A DNA stretch of 14,285 nucleotides from W0P28-013 sp964570565 (GTDB taxonomy: Bacteria > Bacteroidota > Bacteroidia > Bacteroidales > Paludibacteraceae), in contig CAZMYT010000014.1 in NCBI GenBank assembly GCA_964570565.1, positions 1 through 14,285 on the forward strand, given 5' to 3'. The notes under the pieces are model-generated. The model searched no databases. It saw nothing but the letters and a program-made list of their open reading frames with translations, and was not told the origin of the DNA. A program made the translations under genes and the position numbers. This document shows positions 6,968 to 14,285 of this stretch, piece after piece (the stretch's first letter is position 1; the number at the start of each line of letters is the position of its first letter).

Positions 6968-7989
6968 ACGAGGAATGGTGGAAACAAATAAGAGCAAAAC
7001 TTGCCATAGCGGAAAGTAAGGGCTTAATAGATGAAGCAGACATCCCTAAGTACGAGAACGCCATAAGGCTTGGACAGGCTCAGGCTGAAACAAGGTCTTT
7101 CACTCAGAATAAGCCGCTATCTGAATACTTACAGGATAGAGTTTACATGTCTACAGGTGATGCTGAGGATATTGAAGGCTGGGAGCAAATAGAGAATAAC
7201 ATCGTTTCAAGAGGCATAGTAGAACCTTCTGATATTTATAACGGGTTTGCGGTACAGTTATACCAAGCAGCAGAGAAAGGAGATATAATTCTATTCCCAC
7301 AAGATGTTGATTTAATGGCAAAACCAGCCTATGACTTGGAGAAAAGCGAAAAGGCTACACGAGTAGGAGAAACTGGAGAGGAGTACAGAAGGATAATTGC
7401 TGAAAGGTTGAAGAGAGCCATGTACACGTACGATAGTTCAGACCTACAGAGAACGTATGGATTCGACAACATTGGTGGAACTGGAAGCGCACTTAAAACA
7501 GAAAACTTAAAGAGCAGATTTGTAGATTGGGTGGACAACATTGGTGAAACACCAGAGATGATAACGTACAGAAAGGAAAAAAACTACATAAATGACTTTG
7601 TTAAATTCTTAGATAAAGGCTCTAAGGATGTGGATGAACTATACTCCACCGGGGACTTTGCTTTTAAGTTTAACAAAAGCGTACAGGGAACACAAGCATT
7701 ACTTGAAGCACTTGGATTAGATAAGTTCTCCAGCAATGTAGCAGAACAGGTTGGGAATAAACTGTCACAAATAGCCAGAGAGAAAGGAATTACTAACAGG
7801 TTAAAACTGATGGATGAACTGGAAGCCCAAGTTGGTGAGGATGTATTGACTAAGTCAGGGTTAAGACTATACTCTCCAGAAATTATTCAATTGGCACAGG
7901 AGTACGGTTCAAGGTATTTTAGCGGATTTTCATCCCCGAAAGAAAAAGCAGTAGGAATAGCCATAAATCCCATAAACGTTACGATGTAG
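6964..7989 (+). CDS. Unknown 341-residue protein between portal and scaffold genes
   Basis: I do not recognise this family. The start ATG overlaps the portal stop in an ATGA junction, so it is translated with the portal gene and probably belongs to head assembly. The protein looks soluble and mostly helical. It has an acidic, Trp-containing N-terminus (NEEWWKQIRAKLAIAESKG), a Gly-rich turn near 167-172 and no cysteines, signal peptide or membrane segment. The position fits a minor capsid, portal-associated or ejection protein, but nothing in the sequence separates these. The end (GIAINPINVTM) precedes promoter P3 by about 30 bases. Confidence 0.75.
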   Translation: MNEEWWKQIRAKLAIAESKGLIDEADIPKYENAIRLGQAQAETRSFTQNKPLSEYLQDRVYMSTGDAEDIEGWEQIENNIVSRGIVEPSDIYNGFAVQLYQAAEKGDIILFPQDVDLMAKPAYDLEKSEKATRVGETGEEYRRIIAERLKRAMYTYDSSDLQRTYGFDNIGGTGSALKTENLKSRFVDWVDNIGETPEMITYRKEKNYINDFVKFLDKGSKDVDELYSTGDFAFKFNKSVQGTQALLEALGLDKFSSNVAEQVGNKLSQIAREKGITNRLKLMDELEAQVGEDVLTKSGLRLYSPEIIQLAQEYGSRYFSGFSSPKEKAVGIAINPINVTM

Positions 7990-8019
7990 AGGGGTGAAAA
8001 TAATTTATTTGAAATGTAT

Positions 8020-8027
8020 TATATTTG
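8020..8027 (+). promoter_or_regulatory. Bacteroidetes-type promoter, TATATTTG box (P3)
   Basis: TATATTTG followed by TAG, as at P1, lies in the 61-base gap between the 341-residue gene and the scaffold-like gene, 23 bases before the ATG at 8051. It would start a transcript covering the scaffold-like and major capsid genes and ending at the terminator at 10668-10698. A TTTG at 8008-8011 is too close to be a standard -33 element. Confidence 0.75.
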
Positions 8028-8050
8028 TAGCAATTTTAATAACATAAGTT

Positions 8051-9121
8051 ATGAGTTGGGAAGATGAAGCAAAAAAGGTCTTTGAAAGCGCACGACAAGG
8101 AACTGAAAAGGAGGGAGTTAAACCAAATAATGACGAACAACCCCCTGTAGAAAAAGGCAATCAGGATATTTGGACACCAGTTATAGGGGAACATTTCAAG
8201 TCTCCAGACGAGTTCAAGGCGCACATGGATAGTTACGGCAAACTGAAGGAGGAGTACGAGTTGATGGCGGGTATGATTCAGCAGGCGCAAGACCCTCTCA
8301 ACTACTTCAGTTCTCCAGAGGCCTATAAGAGAGAACAACTATTAAAGGCCAGAAAAGATATACCAGTGGATGTGGCAAGTAAGATTGTAACGTCAGATTT
8401 ATCTAATTTAAGCCCATTAGAGACGTTAAAATTAAACTTCCGACTAGAACATCCAGAGATAATAAATGATGCAGAAATTGAAGATTTACTTAAGGATAAA
8501 TACGGAGATTATACAAACGAAGAAATAGAAGGATTAGAGAAGAAGAAGATAGAGAATAAAATGCTGATAGATTCAAAGTCAGCAATGAAGAATATAGAGC
8601 AATTAAGATCAGAGCTAAAAGAGCCTGAGAAATTTGACATAAAATCAATGCTAGAAGGAAAGCAGAATGAATACTTAAACCAAGCGAAGGAACGTGAGGG
8701 TAAGTGGAAGGAAGCCTACGATAAGGTGTTGATGGATAAAATAAAAGAAATCGTCATTACAGACAAGGACGAAAATGGCAAGGAAGCGGTTTCGTTTCGG
8801 TACAAATTAGACGATGAGTTTTTACAAGCGGCAAAGGAGGATGTTTCAAGGTTGATGGCATTCAAAGGGATGAATCCTGATAACGAAGAGGCAATCAAGT
8901 CGGCGGTTGATGAAATACAGGTAGCATACCTATTCAAAAACCTCGGCAAGATTATCAAGGCTGCTCAAAGCGAAGTGGAGGCTAAGACTATTGAGCGGAT
9001 GAAACGTGAAGAACAAGGGATGTTAAACCCAACAGCGACGAAACCAGAGGATGCAAAAGCATGGAAGAACCCTTCAGCCACAGACATCATTCAACGTTCT
9101 AGTAAATTAGGATTAAAATAA
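8051..9121 (+). CDS. Probable capsid scaffolding protein
   Basis: This 356-residue protein is very rich in Glu, Lys and Asp and appears almost wholly helical. It has probable coiled-coil stretches at about 60-80, 155-200 and 205-240, and a disordered, Pro/Asn/Glu-rich segment near 20-40. It lies 21 bases before the major capsid gene and shares promoter P3 with it. Scaffolding proteins that shape the prohead and are then removed have this composition and this place. The C-terminal part (about 300-356) is Lys-rich, which in several phages is the capsid-binding end. No protease motif is visible, so self-cleavage is not supported. The assignment rests on composition and context, not on a recognised motif. 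Confidence 0.75.
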   Translation: MSWEDEAKKVFESARQGTEKEGVKPNNDEQPPVEKGNQDIWTPVIGEHFKSPDEFKAHMDSYGKLKEEYELMAGMIQQAQDPLNYFSSPEAYKREQLLKARKDIPVDVASKIVTSDLSNLSPLETLKLNFRLEHPEIINDAEIEDLLKDKYGDYTNEEIEGLEKKKIENKMLIDSKSAMKNIEQLRSELKEPEKFDIKSMLEGKQNEYLNQAKEREGKWKEAYDKVLMDKIKEIVITDKDENGKEAVSFRYKLDDEFLQAAKEDVSRLMAFKGMNPDNEEAIKSAVDEIQVAYLFKNLGKIIKAAQSEVEAKTIERMKREEQGMLNPTATKPEDAKAWKNPSATDIIQRSSKLGLK

Positions 9122-9142
9122 CGAACGAAACAGTAAATAACT

Positions 9143-10660
9143 ATGGCATATAACACACCGACCTTTTCTACCATTTCACAGGAAGAATTTATAGGGTCAT
9201 ACGCAAAATCATACATTGATGCTTACTCGCTTGCTACAAGCACAGCAGTACCAATGTTTAAGGAACAAGTTTATCCACAACTGTTCAGACAGTTTGGAAA
9301 GGGATTTGATGCATTGGAGTTCTTGCGAATGGCAGGACGAGAAATGTACATCAAAGGACGTAGGTTAACCGCATTTGAAGAGCCAGAAGGCGCAAGTTAC
9401 GTAACATTAGCAACTGCTTTGGAGTCAAACGACACAACAGGTTATGGTGCAGGTGAGACTATCTACTTTAAGATTGACTCAGGGGATTACGATTCCAACG
9501 GAAACGGCCCTCTAAGACTTCATTTTACTGTGGCTATTCCAGGGATGTACACAGGTTTAGCACGTCCAGTGTCGTACATTGTAACAGCAATTTCTACTAC
9601 TGGTACAGTGGGTGGATTATCAGCAGGCACAGGAGCAGACACTGTTTATACCGCATCTCCTTTATCTAGCACTTCTGACATTACCGTAGATGTACCTGTA
9701 GGAGAAAAACTAATGATTGGATACTCGGCTTTCGGTGCTGGCTCTGGTCAACCTTCTCCTATGAACAAAGGAATGCTACAGAGAGATTTCTACACTCATA
9801 TATCTAAGGAAACAGGAGAAATTGAAGGTGGTGTTAACTCTCACGAGCGTTACGAGGTAATTGAAGTAAACGGTCAGAAACGTATTTGGGACAAGATGAT
9901 GGAGGAAACTTCATTCAGGCTTGACAAGCAACTAAACCACGCTATTTGGTACGGAGAGAAGAATACCAACAAGTTAACTGCAACTAACACTCCATCAGGA
10001 TCAACAACCTCACTTTTGAGTACAGAGGGTGTTCTTCCTATTGTGGATTCATTAGGACAAGAGATTGTGCTTAATACCACTTGGGATTCATTCAGCGATT
10101 TTGATGCTTTGAAGAACGCATTCTTATCTCAGGGAGTTGTAGCACAAGAGGCTATGTTCTGGGTAGGAAGTACATTGTTCAACCAAATCGAAAGCACTCT
10201 GTTGAATGAGATGGAATATAAGTCAGACGGTTTCTACGATAAGGAGTTGCAGCAATTTGGCGTTAACTACAAGAAGGTAAAGAAAAATAACATTACCTAC
10301 TACATCATGGAGAACACCACCCTAAGTAACCCAATGTCGTTCGGTATTTCGAACTACAAGATGGCTAATCAGGGTATCTGTATTCCTCTTACCTCTGTGG
10401 CTACTACTTGGCAAGGTGATGACATCCAGTACAACGGAACAGTAAGCAGAGCTTCTGATGGTAAGATTTTCTTACCTAATATGGCACTTGCTTATCTAGG
10501 TGGATACGGTGAAGACCGCAGAAAGATCATCCAACCAGTTCACGGAGTTAACGGATTTGGCGCACCTGCAACTAACCAGTATGATAGAAGCGAGGTTTAC
10601 CTTCTTTCTGAGTACATGCTATTCTTAATGCAAGCAAACCAAATCGTTTGGGTACACTAA
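9143..10660 (+). CDS. Major capsid protein
   Basis: The 505-residue product is called the major capsid protein, the HK97-type shell subunit. Support comes from its size, its place after a scaffold-like gene and before a strong terminator, and its composition, which is balanced and low in Cys. The N-terminal arm has alternating helical segments (about 10-80). A Ser/Thr/Gly/Ala-rich beta-like insert occupies about 112-210 and might be an E-loop extension or surface domain. The rest (about 225-505) includes FWVGSTLFNQIES (near 340), consistent with a P-domain-like core, and a hydrophobic end LLSEYMLFLMQANQIVWVH. No Shine-Dalgarno sequence precedes the ATG, only A-rich DNA. The gene may be expressed most strongly, as its transcript ends just after it. 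Confidence 0.87.
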   Translation: MAYNTPTFSTISQEEFIGSYAKSYIDAYSLATSTAVPMFKEQVYPQLFRQFGKGFDALEFLRMAGREMYIKGRRLTAFEEPEGASYVTLATALESNDTTGYGAGETIYFKIDSGDYDSNGNGPLRLHFTVAIPGMYTGLARPVSYIVTAISTTGTVGGLSAGTGADTVYTASPLSSTSDITVDVPVGEKLMIGYSAFGAGSGQPSPMNKGMLQRDFYTHISKETGEIEGGVNSHERYEVIEVNGQKRIWDKMMEETSFRLDKQLNHAIWYGEKNTNKLTATNTPSGSTTSLLSTEGVLPIVDSLGQEIVLNTTWDSFSDFDALKNAFLSQGVVAQEAMFWVGSTLFNQIESTLLNEMEYKSDGFYDKELQQFGVNYKKVKKNNITYYIMENTTLSNPMSFGISNYKMANQGICIPLTSVATTWQGDDIQYNGTVSRASDGKIFLPNMALAYLGGYGEDRRKIIQPVHGVNGFGAPATNQYDRSEVYLLSEYMLFLMQANQIVWVH

Positions 10661-10667
10661 AATAATC

Positions 10668-10698
10668 GGGAGGGGTAACTCCCTCCCACTTTTTTTTT
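10668..10698 (+). terminator. Strong intrinsic terminator after the major capsid gene
   Basis: GGGAGGG (10668-10674) pairs exactly with CCCTCCC (10681-10687) around a six-base loop (GTAACT). Two bases later a run of nine T follows (10690-10698). It begins only seven bases after the capsid stop codon and would separate capsid transcription from the downstream genes. Confidence 0.92.
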
Positions 10699-10716
10699 AA
10701 TCTAAAAATATAGAGT

Positions 10717-11757
10717 ATGTTTTATGTAGATGGAAATTTCTTGGATGCCAGCGCATCAGGAAAGTTAAATGAGGAGTACAGGGATTTAAGAAAAAGATTC
10801 CTAGAATCAGGAGAGTTCGAATGGCCTATTAGAATACTATCACGCAAAGGCCGAAAAGTTAACCCCACAGGATTACGAGAGCCAGAGAAGTTTATTCACA
10901 TCCCTACGGTAAGCACCGTTGACGATAATGAAGGTTCTCACGAATGGAGGTACACAAAAGCCAGACCACCTCTTGTAAAAGGAGTACCAAAGTTTGAGGA
11001 AAGAGTCACACTAGGCCATGAGATCGTCATTGATAAGGCAGATGTTGACTTGGCTATATTCTTAATTTTAAAGAGTCAGCACTGTGTAAGAACAGGACAG
11101 TACTACGTTAAGGATAGGAAGAAAGAGGCCGATGATTACGCTAAGAAGAAAGCCATGCTTTCAGGTGTTGGCTTTATTCTGTACGATGACAGTTCATTCC
11201 TAAACAACGATGATGTAAAAACGTTAGCATTAGCACTTGGTATTTCCAATGCTGATAGCGATAAGTACAGCATCAACGAGGTGAAGCAGATGATTGAGCA
11301 GAAAGTTGTTCAAGGTGAAACCACAGGCGATAAGCACTGCAACTATAAAGTGTTTAAAGATTACGCCCGAGTAGACCAACGAGTAAAACTTCTCGCTGCT
11401 GTTCAGAAGATGTACGATGAGAACATTGTTAGGTACGATAGAATATCTGGGAAGTTTAGTTACATGGTAGAAGGACAAATAATTGACACCATCTTCCAGA
11501 TTGCACCGATAGATGAGTACAGGAAAGATATTCTGTTCTTGCAGTTCTTGGATAGGAACGATTACTGGCATGAAGTACTATTCACCAAGTTAGGATATGA
11601 AGTAGAGGAGCAAGTAATAGATGCAGAGTATTTGGGTAAATTAGAGTTTAAGATGCTATGCACCGTGGCAAAACAGCACGGTGTCGTTTACGCAGGAAAA
11701 AAAAGGGAGTTAGTCGAGAAGGAGATACTGGAGAAGTTGGGTAAACCTTTGAGTTAG
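10717..11757 (+). CDS. Unknown head-region protein with SAP/HeH-like segments
   Basis: This 346-residue protein lies between two intrinsic terminators, directly after the capsid gene. Residues about 306-340 (with KMLCTVAKQHGVVYAGKKRE and a following ELVEKEIL helix) resemble a SAP or HeH/LEM-like helix-extended-loop-helix DNA-binding motif. There the pattern is a helix, a Gly-containing loop, then Lys-Lys/Arg-Glu-Leu and a second helix. A second, weaker match is at about 164-198 (NDDVKTLALALGIS to VKQMIEQKV). The N-terminus contains a basic and aromatic segment (about 40-90). A DNA-contacting head-completion or internal role is an inference. There is no promoter box of the TATATTTG type before it and only 18 bases after the terminator T run, so expression may rely on read-through or an unrecognised promoter. 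Confidence 0.75.
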   Translation: MFYVDGNFLDASASGKLNEEYRDLRKRFLESGEFEWPIRILSRKGRKVNPTGLREPEKFIHIPTVSTVDDNEGSHEWRYTKARPPLVKGVPKFEERVTLGHEIVIDKADVDLAIFLILKSQHCVRTGQYYVKDRKKEADDYAKKKAMLSGVGFILYDDSSFLNNDDVKTLALALGISNADSDKYSINEVKQMIEQKVVQGETTGDKHCNYKVFKDYARVDQRVKLLAAVQKMYDENIVRYDRISGKFSYMVEGQIIDTIFQIAPIDEYRKDILFLQFLDRNDYWHEVLFTKLGYEVEEQVIDAEYLGKLEFKMLCTVAKQHGVVYAGKKRELVEKEILEKLGKPLS

Positions 11758-11769
11758 AGAGAAAAGAAC

Positions 11770-11795
11770 CCCGCCGAGAGGCGGGATTTTATTTT
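11770..11795 (+). terminator. Intrinsic terminator with GAGA tetraloop
   Basis: CCCGCC (11770-11775) pairs exactly with GGCGGG (11780-11785) around GAGA, a GNRA-class loop. ATTTTATTTT follows. It closes the 346-residue gene 12 bases after its stop. The T-rich tail runs straight into promoter P4, so stop and restart signals occupy about 35 bases. Confidence 0.92.
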
Positions 11796-11796
11796 G

Positions 11797-11804
11797 TATA
11801 TTTG
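11797..11804 (+). promoter_or_regulatory. Bacteroidetes-type promoter, TATATTTG box (P4)
   Basis: TATATTTG followed by TGG lies two bases after the terminator T tract and ends 16 bases before the ATG at 11821. It would drive the small structural gene and the tail-fibre gene. The upstream hairpin occupies the place of a -33 element, so recognition may depend on the -7 box and the A/T-rich stretch. Confidence 0.75.
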
Positions 11805-11820
11805 TGGAAAATATAAAGAT

Positions 11821-12126
11821 ATGAACGGAGCGGACAGATTTATACTGGGAGGCGAACAGCCAAAGCTAATAGTATTCACAGGATTAGAGCAGGCATTACC
11901 AAATAAGTGTATAGGATTTGTGCCTAATTCTGGTGGGTGTATTATCAGTTCCTTGAAGGATGATGCAGGTACAGAGCTATCAATCGCCTATGGTTTTAAC
12001 GCCGTTGATTTAGGGGATAAGGTTATTCCTTGGATAATTAAAGGAGGCGTATCACCAACACCGCCTAAGTACTTAAAATATGTAACAGGCACAGCGAGTG
12101 GTAGTATGTGGGCTATAACAGCGTAG
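11821..12126 (+). CDS. Small unknown protein of structural type
   Basis: The 101-residue product is rich in Gly, Ile, Val, Thr and Ser and looks like a compact beta protein. It contains IVFTGLEQALPNKCIGFVPN (residues 17-36) and a Gly/Ser/Thr-rich C-terminus, and has no signal peptide. An in-frame TTG at 11794 would give a longer form, but it overlaps promoter P4, so ATG 11821 is preferred. Its stop is three bases before the ATG of the tail-fibre gene, so the two form an operon. Small proteins of this kind next to fibre genes can be head decoration, fibre-attachment or tail-tip components. I cannot choose among these. Confidence 0.7.
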   Translation: MNGADRFILGGEQPKLIVFTGLEQALPNKCIGFVPNSGGCIISSLKDDAGTELSIAYGFNAVDLGDKVIPWIIKGGVSPTPPKYLKYVTGTASGSMWAITA

Positions 12127-12129
12127 ATT

Positions 12130-14285
12130 ATGGGAGTGACTTCAGGTGTAAGGCTAGACTTTGTATATAGGAATAGCGGTGGTAGTGTAAACTCACTTTC
12201 GGTGGTTGACACCAGCGTGTATGATGGAGTAACCGATGTGTCTATTGGTTATATTATCACGCTGGATGGTGCTATAGTTTACCAAGATTCAGTGAACACG
12301 TACTCTGTTAACACTCCGAACGGAACGCTTGAATTAGAAGCACCGTATGATGATAACGGAGTGACCAACGGAGTGTATAGGGTTATCCAAACAATAAAGG
12401 ATAACGATACAGGGGATATTTACTCTGATGATTTCTCGTACACGTTGGAGTACACAGAGCCATCTAATGCGTTGAACATTGTAATTGATGGCATAGCCTC
12501 TACCATAACAGGAACAGATGCTAACACCTACGCAGACTTTACCCTTAACAGTTACGAACTACTACATACAGACCCGAGAGCGGTAGAAACCACCACAACA
12601 AATCAAACTTTAACTGTAGGCGCAACCATATACGCAGGAACTCATACTTTTACATCTAAGGCAGACATATCCTATAGTGCTACAGGGATTACGTTAAGGG
12701 ATTACGTGGCGTTATCTCTGACAGATGTAGCTTATAAGTTAACATCAACAAGTCTATGGGAGCAAGTTGATACGCTGAATGAGGAGTATAATGATTATCT
12801 TTCTACAAACCCATCGTATGCGGAACGGTTAAAAGATAAAGTATTCAGGTGTAACGTATGGCAGGACGACTATGAAAGAGCATTGCTTGATGGGGACACC
12901 CAGTTGGCCTATGCGGCTTTAGTGAACATAAACAACGATTTAAACGAATATAACACCCCGACCGTAGAGGAGATACCTGTTTACTCTGTGCCGAGTCCAA
13001 CAGGACACGTACACACCAACTTACCAGTACTTCAAAACCTAAGTGATGTAGGTGGTATTTTGAACTATAACGGAAATCCAATTGAAGGGAACGACGGTAG
13101 GGTAAAGTTAACATCAGGTGATAGTTTAGGGTTTTTAGATAGCAAGGTAACATCAAACTTCACCGTAAGCACAACGTTCGATTTATCCAACACAGGAAGT
13201 GCAGGAACATACCCAAAGGTAACTGTAGATGCAAAAGGGAGAGTGACGTCAGGCACAACTCTTTCTGCAAGCGATATTCCTAATTTGGACTGGGCTAAGA
13301 TTACATCAGGTAAGCCAACTACCCTATCAGGATACGGAATAACTGATGCAGTAAATGTGTCTTTATTAGGACAACCAAATGGGGTAGCGACACTAGATGG
13401 AGATGGTAATTTAGCGCAACTTGGTGATTACGTATTGGCATCAGACTATGAGGATTCCGATGTTCTTGCAAAACTATTAAACGTAGATGGAAGTGGAAGT
13501 GGATTAGACGCTGACTACCTAAGAGGTATAACCATAAACACAACAGGTGTAAGTTACATACCATACGTAAACGCCAGTGGGTTTTTAGGAATAGGCAGAA
13601 CGCCAGCGTACACGTTGGACGTAAATGGAACAGTACGACTTGGTGCGTTTGCTGGGTACTTAAAAGGAACAACGGGTGTGATAAGTGCATCGTCCACAAT
13701 ACCAGAAACAGACATTTCTTTTACTGATGTAACAACAGGTAACGCCACGGCAAGTAAGCATGGTTATCTTCCTAAATTAGCTAACACAGGAACTAGATAC
13801 TTGAGGGATGATGGGACATGGCAGACCGCCTTGGAGTTTACCACAGATATAAGCGCAGTAACCGATGAGTTCTTGTCATACACAGGAGGTGTTTTATACT
13901 ACAACCCTGCGTATTTAGATCATAACTCGTTGCAAAACTACGATGCAGATAGGCACTCATTGTTGAATGATAGCGTAATTTCATCTACTACGCTGTGGTC
14001 GTCTGAAAAAATAGATGCAACGTTCTCCCCTAACTTTGAGATAAGACTTAATAGTGGGGCTACAGTGGCGCAAAGACTAGTTGGGTTAGTAGAGGGAACT
14101 GATTACCCAACAGGATGGGTGTTGAGCGCAGATGAATCTGCTTTAGTAATAACTCACGGGTTGGACAGTAGGTCTAAGGTGGTGAAAGTGCTAAGTAAGA
14201 ACGGAACAACAAGTAGCTGTGTAGAACTACAGGGTAATGTTGCCTACTCTACTAAGACAGATGTTTTTGGAACAGGATATGATGC
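12130..14285 (+). CDS. Tail fibre/appendage protein, 3' end beyond window
   Basis: An open frame of 718 codons runs from ATG 12130 to the window edge with no stop, so the gene is partial at its 3' end. The N-terminal 200 residues look beta-rich and Ig-like. Residues about 205-280 are helical and charged. Then come modules known from phage tail fibres: VTVDAKGRVTSGTTLSASDI with a GYGITDA motif (364-407), GLDADYLRGI (458-467), GIGRTPAYTLDVNG (487-500, typical of S74-chaperone fibre proteins), HGYLPKL (544-550) and HSLLNDSVISS plus WSSEKID (609-629). After that a beta-rich C-terminal part begins, with VITHGLDSRSKVVKVL. The protein should form a trimeric, host-binding fibre. Whether a self-cleaving chaperone domain ends it lies outside the window. 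The ATG is three bases after the preceding stop. Confidence 0.88.
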   Translation, partial: MGVTSGVRLDFVYRNSGGSVNSLSVVDTSVYDGVTDVSIGYIITLDGAIVYQDSVNTYSVNTPNGTLELEAPYDDNGVTNGVYRVIQTIKDNDTGDIYSDDFSYTLEYTEPSNALNIVIDGIASTITGTDANTYADFTLNSYELLHTDPRAVETTTTNQTLTVGATIYAGTHTFTSKADISYSATGITLRDYVALSLTDVAYKLTSTSLWEQVDTLNEEYNDYLSTNPSYAERLKDKVFRCNVWQDDYERALLDGDTQLAYAALVNINNDLNEYNTPTVEEIPVYSVPSPTGHVHTNLPVLQNLSDVGGILNYNGNPIEGNDGRVKLTSGDSLGFLDSKVTSNFTVSTTFDLSNTGSAGTYPKVTVDAKGRVTSGTTLSASDIPNLDWAKITSGKPTTLSGYGITDAVNVSLLGQPNGVATLDGDGNLAQLGDYVLASDYEDSDVLAKLLNVDGSGSGLDADYLRGITINTTGVSYIPYVNASGFLGIGRTPAYTLDVNGTVRLGAFAGYLKGTTGVISASSTIPETDISFTDVTTGNATASKHGYLPKLANTGTRYLRDDGTWQTALEFTTDISAVTDEFLSYTGGVLYYNPAYLDHNSLQNYDADRHSLLNDSVISSTTLWSSEKIDATFSPNFEIRLNSGATVAQRLVGLVEGTDYPTGWVLSADESALVITHGLDSRSKVVKVLSKNGTTSSCVELQGNVAYSTKTDVFGTGYD

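Noticed and set aside
11794..11820. TTG start for the small structural protein
   Set aside because: It would put the start codon in front of the promoter box itself. ATG at 11821 has a suitable leader.
12845..13748. Several reverse open frames under the tail-fibre gene
   Set aside because: The forward frame is open for over 2,100 bases and carries fibre motifs. The reverse frames show no motif and arise from the repetitive codon use.
1..14285. tRNA genes, CRISPR array, insertion sequences, integrase attachment sites
   Set aside because: No cloverleaf-like arms, regularly spaced repeats, transposase motifs or recombinase genes were seen on either strand.

Overview
The window reads as part of a double-stranded DNA tailed bacteriophage genome (or a prophage), covering the DNA-packaging and head module and the start of a tail-fibre gene. 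The host is most likely a member of the Bacteroidetes. Four of the forward genes are preceded by the same nine bases, TATATTTGT, which fit the TAnnTTTG -7 element of Bacteroidetes promoters. The start codons have A/T-rich upstream sequence and no convincing Shine-Dalgarno site, which is also usual in that phylum. Nothing looks like an insertion sequence, tRNA, rRNA or CRISPR array. The gene order (large terminase, portal, unknown, scaffold-like, major capsid) and the protein sizes would suit a crAss-like or related Bacteroidetes phage. I cannot prove that placement from the sequence alone.

Layout. Positions 1-397 are non-coding and mostly very A/T-rich. They hold several perfect inverted repeats, four copies of a short ATTACT word and one alternating purine-pyrimidine tract. 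Positions 398-1674 are a two-gene leftward operon: an unknown 102-residue protein, then a DEDDy-type 3'-5' exonuclease-like protein with a C-terminal zinc ribbon. It ends in a strong intrinsic terminator. Positions 1675-1802 are a divergent promoter region. From 1803 everything runs rightward: an unknown 218-residue protein in the usual place of a small terminase subunit, the large terminase, the portal (interrupted by exactly 100 N), an unknown 341-residue protein, a charged scaffold-like protein and the major capsid protein. A terminator follows at 10668-10698. Next come a 346-residue protein with a C-terminal SAP/HeH-like segment, a second terminator, a small structural-type protein and a long modular tail-fibre protein that runs off the right edge.

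How the genes work together. The large terminase would cut and pump DNA through the portal into a capsid built from the major capsid protein on the scaffold-like protein. The proteins after the capsid gene probably complete the head or connector and the host-binding fibres. Transcription appears to be divided into short late-type units by the repeated TATATTTGT promoter and by two intrinsic terminators, so the capsid gene can be transcribed separately from the fibre genes. The promoter boxes lie only 15-23 bases before the start codons, which implies very short leaders.
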